A stretch of DNA of 64,000 bases from Tamarix chinensis (GCA_030549775.1 CM060177.1:58840638-58904637), one strand, 5' to 3'; counted from the first letter of the stretch, positions 21,786-33,949 are shown. Program-made: numbers and translations. Notes: generated by a model from the sequence alone, not told the origin.

Positions 21786-24700
21786 ATGGCCAACAAAAAC
21801 ATTGATAGGGATAGCAGTGATGAAGAAGGGAAGAGGGGACCTACGATTATGAGAATTATCGTAGACATGAGGAATAGAGGAGAAGTAGTCGATTTGGGAT
21901 GGAATACTTACAATCTTCCCATCGGCCCTTACGCAGATATGTTCTTGACCTACATTTCCCTTGTGACCCGTAACCGTGTTCCTATCTCCTATAATAATTG
22001 GAAGCAGGTTCCACAGGGTCATAAGGAGCATATTTGGCAGGAAATCACGGTAAAAATGCTATTTTATGTAATCATTTTTGTATGTCAAATGTTATTAATT
22101 TTATTACATTATCATCGGTATACATCTACATGTCTTATTTTGCAGAAAGTGTTCAATGTCCCAGAGAGTAGGAAGAAATGGCTTCTTAGACATTGTGGGG
22201 AGCGTCTAAGAACATTTAGGTCATATTTAGCTCGTAGAAAAATGTATAGAAAGAAGGATGGTTCTGTACGACAGAACCCACCCAAACGATACGGTTTCAT
22301 CGATCAAGAAAGTTGGAACCAATTCATTGCTTATCGTCTTACGGTGGATTTTAAGGTACTTGTTAGATAACCATTAAACTTTTTGTATCAATCCCAGTAT
22401 TATGCTTAATATTGAAATAACCATGTCATTATGTTTTGGCTTGTCACATAGGAAAAAAGTACCCAAAATAAAGAGATTGCCAAGCAAAATAAATATCGGC
22501 ATAATATGGCTCGCAAAGGCTATGCGGGCCTTGAAGAGGAGTTGGTATGCATTTTGTCATTATCTATTTATATGTAAATGTTGAATTTTATAATAATATT
22601 CTTAATTAAGAATATTTTTTGATTTGTAGCTCCTAGCCCAAGACTTGGACCCATGTACCTCGTCCATCAATATTGGTACATTATGGAAGAAGGCTAGAGC
22701 AACAAGAGATGGATATATTAATGAATATGTTGATGTTGCAGCCAAAAAAATTGTAAGTTTGTAGATATCTAGAACCCTACTTAGTAGAAAACTATTATAT
22801 TATGCTTATTCCTATAAGTTAAATTTACAGGACGAACTTGAAACGTCAGAAGGTGAGGAGGTGGACCAATATAGCATTGTGGCCCAGGCTACAGGAATTG
22901 TAGAACACCCTGGAAGACACAGGGGCATTGGATTGGGTGTTACGAGAACGAGCATATGTGGTCGATCTCGTGGTTCTCGTAGCACTAATGAGCAAGTCGC
23001 CATCCTCACCCAAAAATTGAACGTGGCATTTGAACGGATGGCAACAATGGAGCAAGAGTTGTCATTTATTAAATCTCAAGGGTATAAGCCATCCGATTCA
23101 GTAGACCATGATCAGCTTCACATACCTAATGTAAATAGCGTCAGAGATAGTTGTGAAGCTGATGCATTTCTTTCTACTCTTCCCGAGGTAAGCATTACAA
23201 ACTATGAATTATTATTAAATGTATTCGGTGTAATAAATTATTAATAATGTGTAATATTTTTGTTTAGGGTTTGCATAAATGTGACTTATTAGCGAATGAC
23301 CTTTCAACAATTTTGGCGAAAGGAAGGGTCCGCATTAGTCACAGTATTGAAACGCAGACAATCCACGGGTATAATTTAGCCCTAAATACAAGGCCGGTGA
23401 GTATTGACACTCCAATCATTGGCAGTGCACACTTGCCTTGTTATAATGAGGGCGATGAGGCAACCATAGTACTAGAAGCTCATGGAAGCTTTGTGGCTTG
23501 GCCTGCGGATCAAATACGTCTCACTACTGAAGAGGTATTGACATTTGACATGTTCATTAGACCTTGTTTAGTAGTTACACTATATATACCTTTTTCATAT
23601 ATATATATTTATATGCTCAATATATATTTTGTTTAATATTATCAATTAAGGAATCAAAAAAGAAGACTGCTTCTGCTAGTAAAACCAAGAGAGGTACTAG
23701 CAGAACGAGCAACACAAAAAAGGGCGCTGCTAAAGGAAAGAGAGCTAAATCTGAAAAATCAGTTGCCCCACAAAAGATTCCTTCTTCAGATCAGCAAAGC
23801 CAACCTCCACTAGCATTAGCGTTATTATATTTTTATGCCCAAAACTACCTCAGGGACAATTATATTTTCATTGATTGTCGTCCTGAGTATGTTGGGAGGG
23901 ACGATGCTACTTACATGGTATCGACGGCTGACATAAGCGACATTTATAATCAAGAATGGATGTCAACCATAAGTGTCGCCGTCTATGTCACGTAAGTATA
24001 ATTTCATTTTGAGATTTTAGTACTCTTAACTTATACAATTGGAATTTTTATGACCACTTATATGAGTTATTATTTATTAACAAATATGCATTGTTTTTGT
24101 TGTCCATAGGTTGGTAGCTACTCGAGTTGCGATGGAGGGAATGCTGTCCTCTATTGTGTTTGTGTGCCCATACTACATAGCTGACGGTAGTACAATAAGA
24201 GAGGGTAGGCACATAAACTATTTAGCGGATCGCATTTTGATTGAGGGACACAACAAGCTCTATCTCATTCCTCACCTCGCAAGTGAACATTGGGTTTTGT
24301 ACCCCGTCCGACCTGATCTTAATAAAGTCTATGTGTTTGATTCCCTTCGAACCTATGACGTGCCTTTTGAAGTCGCTCGTCGTGGTGGGAAGGAATTTAT
24401 CGACATGTTAGTATACTTTTCACTTCTTACTTCATTAGCTTATTTATACATATATTTGTCTAGCTAGCTTTCATTATTTGAGGTATATATGCGTACTTAC
24501 AATATTGTGTATCCAACTCTATTTATTAGGGCACTACGGACAGCGTATCAAAGGAGAGGTGGGAATGGTGTCCCAGACCCAAAGAATGTTCAATACGAGC
24601 CTGTCATAGTAAGTAGGAAGGCAACTATTTCGTATTTTATTTTAATTAAAATTAATATCTAATAGTTAGAGAGCTAACTGAATTTATATGACAGTGTCCA

Positions 24701-25006
24701 CAACAGCAAAACGACAAAGATTGTGGATACTATGTATGTAGATCAATGGATCTGATAGTCCAAAATAGATCGGTCAACATAGATCCAAGCCATGTATGTT
24801 TTCTTTTCGATATTTTTCTATTAATTAATGAATCATGACATATATGTTTGATACTTGACGTAAGTGCTAACTGTATATTAATCAAAACTTGGGATTTGTA
24901 GTTTTTCACCGATGATTATGCACAAGGCCAGCAATACAGTGTTGAAGAAATTGATGAAGTGAGAGAGCAATGGGCCAAGCATGTGCATTCATTCATTCGG
25001 TATTAG
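21786..25006 (+). CDS. CACTA transposon protein: Transposase_24-like region plus Ulp1/C48 cysteine protease
   Basis: Eleven exons: 21786-22049, 22146-22355, 22452-22544, 22630-22752, 22831-23187, 23268-23534, 23651-23991, 24110-24406, 24530-24608, 24695-24793 and 24902-25006. All introns are GT-AG and short, and the joined frame is open for 744 codons to TAG. Residues 1-190 contain NNWKQVP, WQEI and a RKKWLLRHCGERLRTFRSYL segment, as in the plant Ptta/En/Spm Transposase_24 family. Residues 231-349 include a helical linker, and 439-480 a lysine-rich, likely nuclear-targeting stretch. Residues 553-744 are a C48 (Ulp1, SUMO-protease-like) domain with catalytic His612 (SEHWVL), Asp629 (VFDSL), Gln near 680-682 and Cys687 (DKDCGYYVC) all present. 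Such fusions are typical cargo or accessory proteins of plant CACTA elements. The intact frame suggests recent activity. Confidence 0.88.
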
Positions 25007-25324
25007 GTAGAGATCTATATAATCTACATGCATATATGTTCTGCAGGCTTGTATTTTGTCTATGTCTTTAAGTCTTGTAATTAAGCTAGATTTATAAACA
25101 TTTTGCTTTGGTGTATAGAGCTACCAAATTGTGGTATGCCTACTAATTTTGTTCTTGAGTATATATGTCCGGTGTATTAACAAGGGATTGAATGGAATTA
25201 TGGTGTGATTGCAGATATGTTATCAATTGATGTTGTTTTACAATGCAGATTTGGTAATTATTGAACATACAACTGTGTATGTGGGCAGGAACAAAACTGC
25301 AATAACTAAAAAAAAAAAACTGAA

Positions 25325-25800
25325 GTTTTAATAACGGTTCTGAAGAAAACCGTTATTAAAAGGCAGGTTTTAATAACGGTTCTGATGAAAACCGTTATTA
25401 AAAGATGTTTTAATAACGGTTCTTCTAAAACCGTTATTAAAACTCTGGTATTTTAATAACGGTTTTCATAAGAATCGTTATTAAAACTCTGGCATTTTAA
25501 TAACGGTTTTCATTAGAACCGTTATTAAAACTCTTGTATTTTAATAACGGTTTACGTAAGAACCGTTATTAAAACCTACTTTTTAATAACGGTTTTCTTT
25601 AGAACCGTTATTAAAACCCTATTTTTTAACAACGGTTTTTCTCAAAAACCGTGATTAAAAATTCATTTTATGCTCATATTGGCGGGTTTTTTTATATTTT
25701 TGATAACGGTTATGAACCGTTATTAAAGATTTAATAACGGGCGTTTTAATAACGGTTGAAAACCGTTATTAAAACTGTAAAATAACCGTTATTAAAACTA
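25325..25800. repeat. Right subterminal palindromic array of the CACTA element
   Basis: About eight hairpin units of the form TTTTAATAACGGTT, 4-8 spacer bases, AACCGTTATTAAAA, at a spacing of roughly 40-45 bases, then a closer packed set up to the terminal inverted repeat. The units match the left array. Confidence 0.92.
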
Positions 25801-26370
25801 CTTTTTGGGGTAGTGCACGGCCGGGTTCTGATTTTCGGTGTGGGAAATACCGGTGAGATCGAGAGATAATCCAGTATTAGACCCAATAGCACAAAGGGAG
25901 ATTAAATTGTAGGTCGAGAGATGATCGATTTGACCTCTTCAACAATAAAGGAGGAAACTTTATAGACTTTAATGCATTACATTCTATTAGACTCTAAGCT
26001 AGAGATAGTTAGGGCCATAGATATGTAATAGGGTGGTTGTGGCTTGAGAAAGCACAACACTTTCTATCCTTGTTGGCATGATTTATTATGATTGTTGAAT
26101 TATTTTGTGATGTGATATTCGATTACATGTGAGGATCGGGGGTGATGAACCGGAACCTTAGCTCTTCTATTTATTTGAGTGACTTGAGTGCTTTTTTCCT
26201 TTCTTTTTAGCTTATTTAGTTATTTTAGCTTACAATTTATTATTTCATATCATCTCGTAGTTTAGACATAGTTAAGTTCTATCATTTTCCTAGTGGTCAT
26301 TTACCAATCCTTGTGGGATCGACCTTGACTACTACTCTGACCCCGTGCACTTGCGGGTAGGAACGTGTCA

Positions 26371-26808
26371 GCCACCCCGGCCATGCAAAGTTTCCTTCTC
26401 AACCAACCACTTCTCCACCCCTTCCACCCTTCTCACCACCGTCTACCACCACTTCCGCTGCTGCCACTGCCCTTTTTACTTTCCAAAAGCCTCTGCAGAC
26501 TTCCCTCTATCTTCCCTTACCTTTCTTTTCCTCTTTCTCCCCTCCTCCTCTCTTTATCTCCTTCTTCCATTTCCAGCCATTGCCGCTGCCACCTTTGGTT
26601 GCGCTGTCACCCTCATTCTACTCCTCTCCTTCTAGACAACCATAAACACCCAAACTCCCACCCTCATTCTTCCTCTCTTTTTCCTAGCATTCAACTTTTC
26701 CTCTTTTCTTCTCTTTTTCCATCCACCACCGCTACCGCCGTGCACCACCACTAGTGCTGCCTGTCACCACCAACCCAAGGTGGAACCCTAAACCCTCTCA
26801 ACCCTTTT
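26371..26808 (+). other. Short segment of the chromovirus 5' LTR between two insertions
   Basis: It starts GCCACCCCGGCCATGCAAAG and matches 56630-57085 of the sister LTR (ATGCAAAGTC ... CTTCTCGATCAACC), then runs into the CACC-rich block. Its proline-rich frames are composition effects. Confidence 0.7.
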
Positions 26809-27467
26809 TGTAACACCCCAAAAATTTACTACTAAAAAATTTCGTTTTACTTAGAATGATTAGCGTAAGTAAAATAACAAACTGTGAATTTCGGGGATAT
26901 TACCACCACACTTAGTACCAGATCAGTTCACTTATATCGTTCTAGTACTAAATGTTGAGGCTAAAAGAGTAAAGCACAATTTAAAACCATACTTAAATTA
27001 GAGTAGCATAATTAAACCATTTATAAGAATAAAATCCACCAGTGGTAATTACAAGAATGTAGATTACATTTAAATCAGGGAGTAAGAGAGGAAGAGAGAA
27101 AACCCTAAAAGTCTAGATAATTTCCTTACGCTCTTTCTCGTTGCCCACTTGAGTAGTACTTGAAAATAGACCTATAAGGGACCCTGCCCATTGAATAGGC
27201 AGGGGCCCCATGAATGGAACCCTTCAGTACTATGGTACGGAGTAACCCTTTAAAACACACTTAAAATTAGGCCGGCAATGTAACACATGAAACATAACTA
27301 TATACATATATAATAAGAAAATGCATACACTACAATTACATACTTAACAACTCGATCAAGTATTAATAGGTCATAATGTATAATCAATACTTCTGGGCCT
27401 TAAGCCATTAGTCCATCATTATTCAATCATCTCGGATTATATATCCATATGAGTGTAGGAACCCCAC

Positions 27468-28145
27468 TATTATAGCCGGTGGATCAGAATACATACAAGA
27501 CATAACGCTCCTGACCACTATTATTGTCGGTGGATCGGTCTCCAAGGCAGAACGCTCCTAGCCACTATTATTTGCCGGTAGACCAGTCTGGTCCTGACTC
27601 ACATGGTGTTCCACTATAAGTGATTAGTATTTTTCCTAATTATTCATATCCATGATTGGTTTTATTAAACTTTGGATCCCCCACTATTATCGTCGGTGGA
27701 CCGGAATACATATAAACATCATCTAGGGCAATACACTCCTGGGCCACTATTATATCCGGTGGACCAATACTCATAATCATTGTAACACCCCGAGTCAACA
27801 CGACCACACGAGGTCTACCTTGGAGCGCTTTCGGATTGATCGGCTGGCCCCACAAATCAACACGAGTCATTTTAGCACGCTTTTTCCTCACTCACGCACT
27901 TCCCGAGAAATTTTCAGAAAATTTCTGAAACTTCCCAGGAGGTCACCCATCCTAAAATTACTCCACGGCCAGCACGCTTAACTGTGGAGTTCTTAGGACG
28001 GAATCACCAAAAGGGTGGTATACCATGTTGATATAAGTAGCCAGATCAATCGTTATAACACTCCGCTCAATTTGGGGTATTACAATCATCTTCTAGGGCA
28101 ACGCACTCCTGGGCCATTATTATATCCGGTGGACCGGTACTCATA
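27468..28145 (-). repeat. CCGGTGGACCGG array, interrupted by a Cassandra LTR
   Basis: Units with CCACTATTAT and a CCGGTGGAC-type core lie at 27468-27560, 27680-27775 and 28105-28140. The copies are decayed compared with 12820-13440. Confidence 0.75.
27781..28084 (-). mobile_element. Cassandra solo LTR
   Basis: 304 bp, TGTAACACCCCGAGTCAACA to TTTGGGGTATTACA, with a perfect duplication ATCAT (27776-27780 and 28085-28089). It retains the complete 5S rRNA-like segment (27931-28027) in minus orientation. It matches the left LTR of the element at 10958. Confidence 0.93.
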
Positions 28146-28415
28146 ATCATAATCAACTAGGCCCATCTCACTAGTCTTTCACTTTTACGATTAGTGTTTT
28201 TCCTCTTTAATCATCACAACAATTTCATTTATTTGCCTCAATAGGGAGATCAAGATCCCGGGACACAAAGATACAACTATCGCATTGGTGTATGTAAGCT
28301 ATTCAGTATCCTTCAACTATCAACCGAGGGACGCAAAGGTACCCTGGTCATACTAGTTCATATGGATAACTCAGTACCCTACCGACAAGGACACCTAATC
28401 CATAAGTATGCATAC

Positions 28416-29404
28416 TGTCACGTGCTCAAAGGTTTCGGCCCCAGCGCCCCTGGCGAGGCTAGCATCTATCGTCCCACACAGCTGAGCACCATGCCGAATA
28501 TGCACAATATCCCGCAATAATAACACAATAGAGATGCATAAGAGGGACACCGAGTCGTACCTGAGATAGAACATCGACATTAGCAACCATCAGGCAACCA
28601 GGGAGCACCCATATTCACATGGCTCATTGGCTAGATGCTTGGGGCAAGTCACGTACCGTGACATTCTCCCCCACCCAATATCGCAAACGGCCTCGTTTGC
28701 ACCACAGAGGAGTCCCAACATCGCTTCCCTGCATCTCAAGTGTTGTCCTCGCGACAGTCCTTCAACGCTCGCCCCATGTTGGGAAAACATCGTGCAACTA
28801 CCATACGTTGGCCCACAAGGCTCGTAGTCCAACCAACATCTCGTACTCAACATATATGTTGCATCATATCCGGCCCCTATCGCAGCAACAATCCTGCGCG
28901 CCCGAGATCGTCTCATCGCGCTGCCCTCAGCAACTCATTTCAATGGCCTGGATCCCACACCAAACCACATCCACCAACACCCTTTGTCAATGGACCTGTG
29001 CGGCACTCACGACCCCTTGGCTTCACTCCTTCGAAGCTGGTCGTCACCCAACATGCCTAACACCCACGACCTACCCACAGTCCTTCGGAGTACAGCCAAC
29101 AACACGACAAAATGCTTGCTGACTGATACGGGCAATGAGCTGCTCTGATACCACTTTGTCATGTGCTCAGAGGTTTCGGCCCCAACACTCCTGGTGAGGC
29201 TAGCATCTATCGTCCCACACAGCTGAGCACCATGCCGAATATGCACAATATCCCGCAATAATAACACAATAGAGATGCATAAGAGGGACACCGAGTCGTA
29301 CCTGAGATAGAACATCGACATTAGCAACCATCAGGCAACCAGGGAGCACCCATATTCACATGGCTCATTGGCTAGATGCTTGGGGCAAGTCACGTACCGT
29401 GACA
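28416..29404 (-). mobile_element. TRIM-type retrotransposon (not Cassandra) with two 248-bp LTRs
   Basis: LTRs at 28416-28663 and 29157-29404 are equal in length and nearly identical, beginning TGTCAC and ending CGTGACA. In minus orientation the interior starts with TGGTATCAGAGCA (29141-29153) and ends with a purine tract (GGGTGGGGGAGAA, 28664-28676). The 493-bp interior has no retroviral gene; its frames do not look like gag or pol. ATAC is repeated on both sides (28412-28415 and 29405-29408). The unoccupied sequence is visible at 44626-44660 and 62686-62715 in sister LTRs. The family name is unknown to me. Confidence 0.88.
29141..29153 (-). other. Primer binding site of the TRIM element
   Basis: Minus-strand TGGTATCAGAGCA, complementary to the initiator tRNA-Met 3' end, three bases from the LTR edge. 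Confidence 0.88.
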
Positions 29405-29899
29405 ATACGCCCTAAATAGGTGCGTAGAGCTAGATAGAGTAAGATATTGGGCCTAGCTGGGGCACAAAGGCACACCAACAAATACTAAAATAATCGTGGA
29501 CTAAACTAAGTCTTTAGGGTAGCGACCCCTAATGAGCCACTATTCCCGATCTCGAGGTCTTTCACTTTAAGTATTAGTGTCTTAATTAATGTGGTCACGA
29601 AAGGAATAACAATCAGATAATTATTCACCTTCAATCATTCTGATATCATTAAGTATTTCTTATTCATACGGTTATCCAAGATAATATAGGGGAATCATTA
29701 AAGCCATCATAACCTCATCCAATTCCAATGTAGGATTTGTTCCTGTGATACTCACTAATTGTCCAATACCATTATCTTACTATTCAGTGTTACTTGAATC
29801 TTATTATGAACTTTGTTATCACAATGATATATTAGATACGAATTATTGAATCACCCCTTACTTGTATGATTGTTAAGTTATCCCTTCTTTACTTGTCAA

Positions 29900-31370
29900 T
29901 TTACCATATTACCCTTCGTGTTGCATAATTACCAAATTACCCCTTGCTCGGTTTTGGTTACCGAGTCATCTCCCACACTTATTAGATCAACAATCACCCT
30001 TCATAATTGTTACCCTTATCATGTTTCCATTTGGTTGGTTAGATTACCAAATTACCCTTCTCCTTCGTTATAATTACCAAATTGCCCTTGTGTTGGTTGA
30101 ATTACCAAATTGCCCTTCTTTATTATCATAATTACCAATTACCCTTCTCTATTATTATAATTACCATTCTACCCTTCTCCATTTTTATAGTTACCATATT
30201 ACCCTTCTCCATTATCTTAATTACCATATTAACCTTCTCCATTATCTTAATGACCATATTACCCTTCTCCATTATCATAATTACCATTTTACCCTTTTTC
30301 ATTATCATAATTACCATTTTACCCTTCTCAATTATCATAATTACCATTTGACCCTTCTCCATTATTATAATTACCATTTTATCCTTCTCCATTATCATAA
30401 TTACCATTTTATCCTTCTCCATAATTATAATTACCAATTTACCCTTCTCCATTATTATAAATACCAATTTACCCTTCTCCATAATTATAATTATTAATTT
30501 ACCCTTCTCCATAATTATAATTATCAATTTACCCTTCTCTATTATTAAAATTACCATAATACCCTTATCCATAATTATAATTATTAATTTACCCTTCTCC
30601 ATAATTATAATTACCAATTTACCCTTCTCCATTATTATAATTACCATTTTGCCCTTATCCATTATTATAATTACCATTTTGCCCTTATCCATTATCATAA
30701 TTACCATTTTACCCTTCTCCATAATTATAATTACCAATATACCCTTCTATATTATTATAGATACCAATTTACCCTTCTCCATAATTATAATTATTAATTT
30801 ACCCTTCTCCATAATTATAATTACCAATTTACCCTTCTCCATTATTATAATCACTATATTGCCCTTCTCCATTATTAAAATTACCATAATACCCTTTTTT
30901 GGTTAATTTACCAAATTACCTTTCTCTATTATCATAATTATCCAATTGCCCTTATATAATCATGATTTAATCACCAAATTATCCTTTACCGTTAGTATAA
31001 TTACCAAGTTACCCATACTCCCAAATTTACCATAATATCCTTTTATTTACAAAATTATCATTCTACCCCTTACTTCCCCTTTACTTCCAAAATTACTATA
31101 ATGTCCTTTTATTTATAAATTTACCACAATACCCTTTACTTATAAAATTACCATAATACCACTTTTACTTGCAATTTACCATTTTTCCCATATTTCTAAA
31201 ATTGTCGTTTCACTCTTCTACTTATAAAATTACCATAATACTCTCTTACTTGCAAATTACTATTTTACCCTTTTACATCCAAGATTACCATTTTGCTCTT
31301 TTCTTATAAAATTACCATTTTTCCCTTTTCTTCCAAAATTACCATTTACCCCTTATTAAACCATTTTTAT
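29900..31370 (-). repeat. GGTAATT-type minisatellite with a regular 30-bp core array
   Basis: From about 30130 to 30900 the unit is almost exactly 30 bp (plus strand ACCCTTCTCCATTATTATAA then TTACCAATTT), about 25 copies. Outside that it is irregular. Because the period is a multiple of three, frames stay open on both strands (for example 30132-30737 minus, a repeated MVIIIMEKGK decapeptide). Confidence 0.92.
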
Positions 31371-31679
31371 TAAATTATCATCAGTTCATGAAATAGTAAT
31401 ATTAATCCTCCATTCTCATTATCCAACTCCACCAACTATTGTAATTTAATATAATACCCATTAGCACCCACACATATTAGGCCACATTCTTACACAAGAC
31501 ATATTACCAAAAAGCCCCTAGGCTCACAATAATATTATTCATGCATAATTGTCACAATAACATAATACAACATGGAGAAGTACTTAACATTTTCATTAAT
31601 AACCAAAATCTTTCCTTAAGCAATATTTCCACACATAGCACATAAACTAGCATACTTTCCTTTTCAATAATCAATACAA

Positions 31680-31680
<1 letters not shown>

Positions 31681-31750
<70 letters not shown>
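31681..31750. repeat. (AT)n and (GTAT)n microsatellites at an insertion site
   Basis: An AT run at 31681-31722 is followed by about seven GTAT units, immediately next to the insertion point of unit 31752-37228. Confidence 0.9.
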
Positions 31751-33301
31751 TTGTAATCCCCCAAAAATTTTGAAAACCTATATTTTAATAAATAACTTTT
31801 ATCCGAAATAATATTTGCTTTTAAAATTATTTATTTCAATTATTTTATATATTTTAGAGTATGTAAATTTGGATAAGAGTATTTAATAAATTAAAAATAA
31901 ATATTTTGCTATTTATCATGTTATTTAAATAAATTTCCAAACTAATATTTTACTAACCTTATCCTTTTTAAACTAATATATTAGATTATAATGAATTAAA
32001 TTATTTAATTAAATAATTTATCAAGAATATTACATTTTATGATTTTATAAATTAATTTAATTTATTCCCCCTATTTTCTCATTTTCCTTTTTCTTTCCTT
32101 CTCCTTTTTCTCCTTTTTCTTCTTTCTTCTCTTTTCCTTTTTCTCCTCCTCGGGCCGCCCGCACCGGCCTGCTTCCCTCCCCTCCTTGCGTACTGGGCCA
32201 CATGCCCGTTTCTCCTCCCTCCTTTTCCTCGCACGACACACCCAGGCCCTAGCCCAAACGCCCCTCTTTTTCCCCTAGACCGGCCGGCTCCCTTTTTTTT
32301 CCTACGCCGGTCCAGCCGTTCGTGCACCTCCCCTCCCTTTCTTCCTTCTCCCACGCCCGACCACCAGTTCTGCCATGGTCGAGCGTCCGGACGCCTGCAA
32401 TAGCCGCCACCTTCCATCACCACCTACCTCCCTCTCCCTCTCTCTCTTCCCCCGTCATTTTCTTTTCTTTTTCGAGCCAAACCGGCTCTTGGACTACACC
32501 CCGCATGCTCTTCCCCCTTTCCTTCTTCTTCCCTCTCTTTCCCCTGCCAATCGACCGCCATCTGCCACCCTTCGTCCTCTTGCCGGCCACCCCTGCCCCT
32601 CTCTTCTCCCTCTTCTTTTTGTCCATCTCCTCAGCCCTTCATTCCCCTCATTTTCGAGCCCTTCTCCTTCCCCCGAGCTCCCTCTTCTCTCCTTCCTTCT
32701 TCCCCATTTTTTTTTCTGTTTTCTCTCCACGCCGCCACCAACCACCATTCTAACCACCGCACCCAGCTCTACGCCGCCTACTGCCACCACCTCCCTACTG
32801 CCCTACACCCCCACGCCGCCCGCTCGAGCCCTACACTTCCTCCCTTCTCCATCCCTTTCCTTTTTCTTCCCATTTTTCCCCTTACGGCCAAGCCTCCTGC
32901 AACCGCCCCTTCCACCGCCATCCGACCACCTCTGCCACCACCCAACCCACTATTCGACACCCTGCAACCCCCTCTACCACCCCATACCTTAATTTTCCAA
33001 AAACAGCCCTTGAACCTCTTCATTTTTCCCTCATCTTTTCCTTCCTTCTCAGCCCCTCCACCTCGACCCATCTCAGCAACCAACTTCGCAGCCTCGCTGC
33101 CGCTGTCTCCGCCGCCCTATGCCGCCGTGAAACCATCCTTAGCCTCCACCTACACCCCCTCTTTACTCCTGCACCATCCCCTTGCCTTGAAACCTCCCCC
33201 AACTACCTTCTTTTCTAGCCTAAAGTCCCTAAACCGAGCCACCTTCACCCTTCTATCTTACCCCCTTCGAACCCTTTCCCTCCTCTCATTTTTGCATGAG
33301 A

Positions 33302-33325
33302 CTCACGCTGTTCATGCAGCGTGAG
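33302..33325 (+). other. Conserved perfect hairpin in the subfamily A LTR
   Basis: CTCACGCTG, six-base loop, CAGCGTGAG. The same 9-bp stem is at 46841-46864 with a different loop, and a decayed version is near 37556-37575. Confidence 0.75.
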
Positions 33326-33949
33326 CTCCCCCTTGTTTTGAAATTCATTTGGTTAAATTTTGAGGTATATTCATATTTAATTAAAGTGTATTATTATTAA
33401 ATAAATTTGTTTTATAAAGTTTTATCCTTTAATTTCTTACTTCTAACCTAATAATGATTAATATTATTTTTAGGTGTTGAGTTGCTAATAAAGCTTAAAT
33501 CTTTAACTAGGATACCGGTAAGATTTGATATTTTGCGGGATTAAGGTAACCGTTAATCCTCCCTTAAATACATGGAAAAACGTATGCTAGCACATTAGGG
33601 ATTTAGTATGATTTTATGCATGGTTTGTGTGCTTAGCATGATATATATATATATATGGTTGATTATATTGCTTGATAAAAAGGAAAAGTATGATAACCTT
33701 TGTGCCATGTGTAGGTATGATAATTAAGGAAGAAGTTTGATTATTGATGGAAATATTAAATGCTTGTTTATGATGTATTATGTTGCTAATGCATGAGTAA
33801 TATTATTGCCTAAGGGTATTTTAGTAATTATGATTATGAAGTATGTGATCTAATGTATGTAGTTGCTAATGAGTATTATGTTGAATAATGACAAGTTGGT
33901 GGAATTAGATGATGAGAATGAAGTATTAATATCATTATTTTATGTAGTG

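Larger units (their letters stand above)
19891..25815 (+). mobile_element. CACTA (En/Spm, CMC) DNA transposon
   Basis: The 5' end is CACTACTACGAAAACGGG and the 3' end reads, on the minus strand, CACTACCCCAAAAAGTAG. A 3-bp target duplication CAC flanks it (19888-19890 and 25816-25818). Both subterminal regions are packed with palindromic TTTTAATAACGGTT units, the expected kind of binding array for the TnpA-type protein. The 5925-bp element carries one intact spliced gene (21786-25006) but no recognisable TnpD/Transposase_21 gene, so it is probably non-autonomous. Confidence 0.93.
19065..26370 (+). mobile_element. Solo LTR of a different LTR retrotransposon, split by a CACTA transposon
   Basis: It starts TGATAAGTGTGACTTTTAC and ends TAGGAACGTGTCA, flanked by GCCACC on both sides (19059-19064 and 26371-26376). 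The unoccupied sequence at 56614-56645 in a sister LTR (GCACGAGCTACACCGG) confirms the junction. Without the CACTA element the LTR is about 1378 bp. It contains the ubiquitous AGCTTTCCAACGCATC ... ATCGGAGTTATGATG motif and ends in the GTGCACTTGCGGGT motif typical of plant Ty3/Gypsy LTR 3' ends, which gives the plus orientation. No internal region is present. Lineage (for example Tat or Retand type) is not determined. Confidence 0.8.

Noticed and set aside
28619..29122. 167-residue plus-strand frame
   Set aside because: It runs through the non-coding interior of the TRIM element on the strand opposite to the element's own orientation, with no retroviral motif.
30082..30906. Regularly spaced 30-bp repeats resembling a CRISPR array
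   Set aside because: There are no unique spacers: units are contiguous and all variants of one AT-rich sequence. The same array lies inside several LTR copies of a plant genome.
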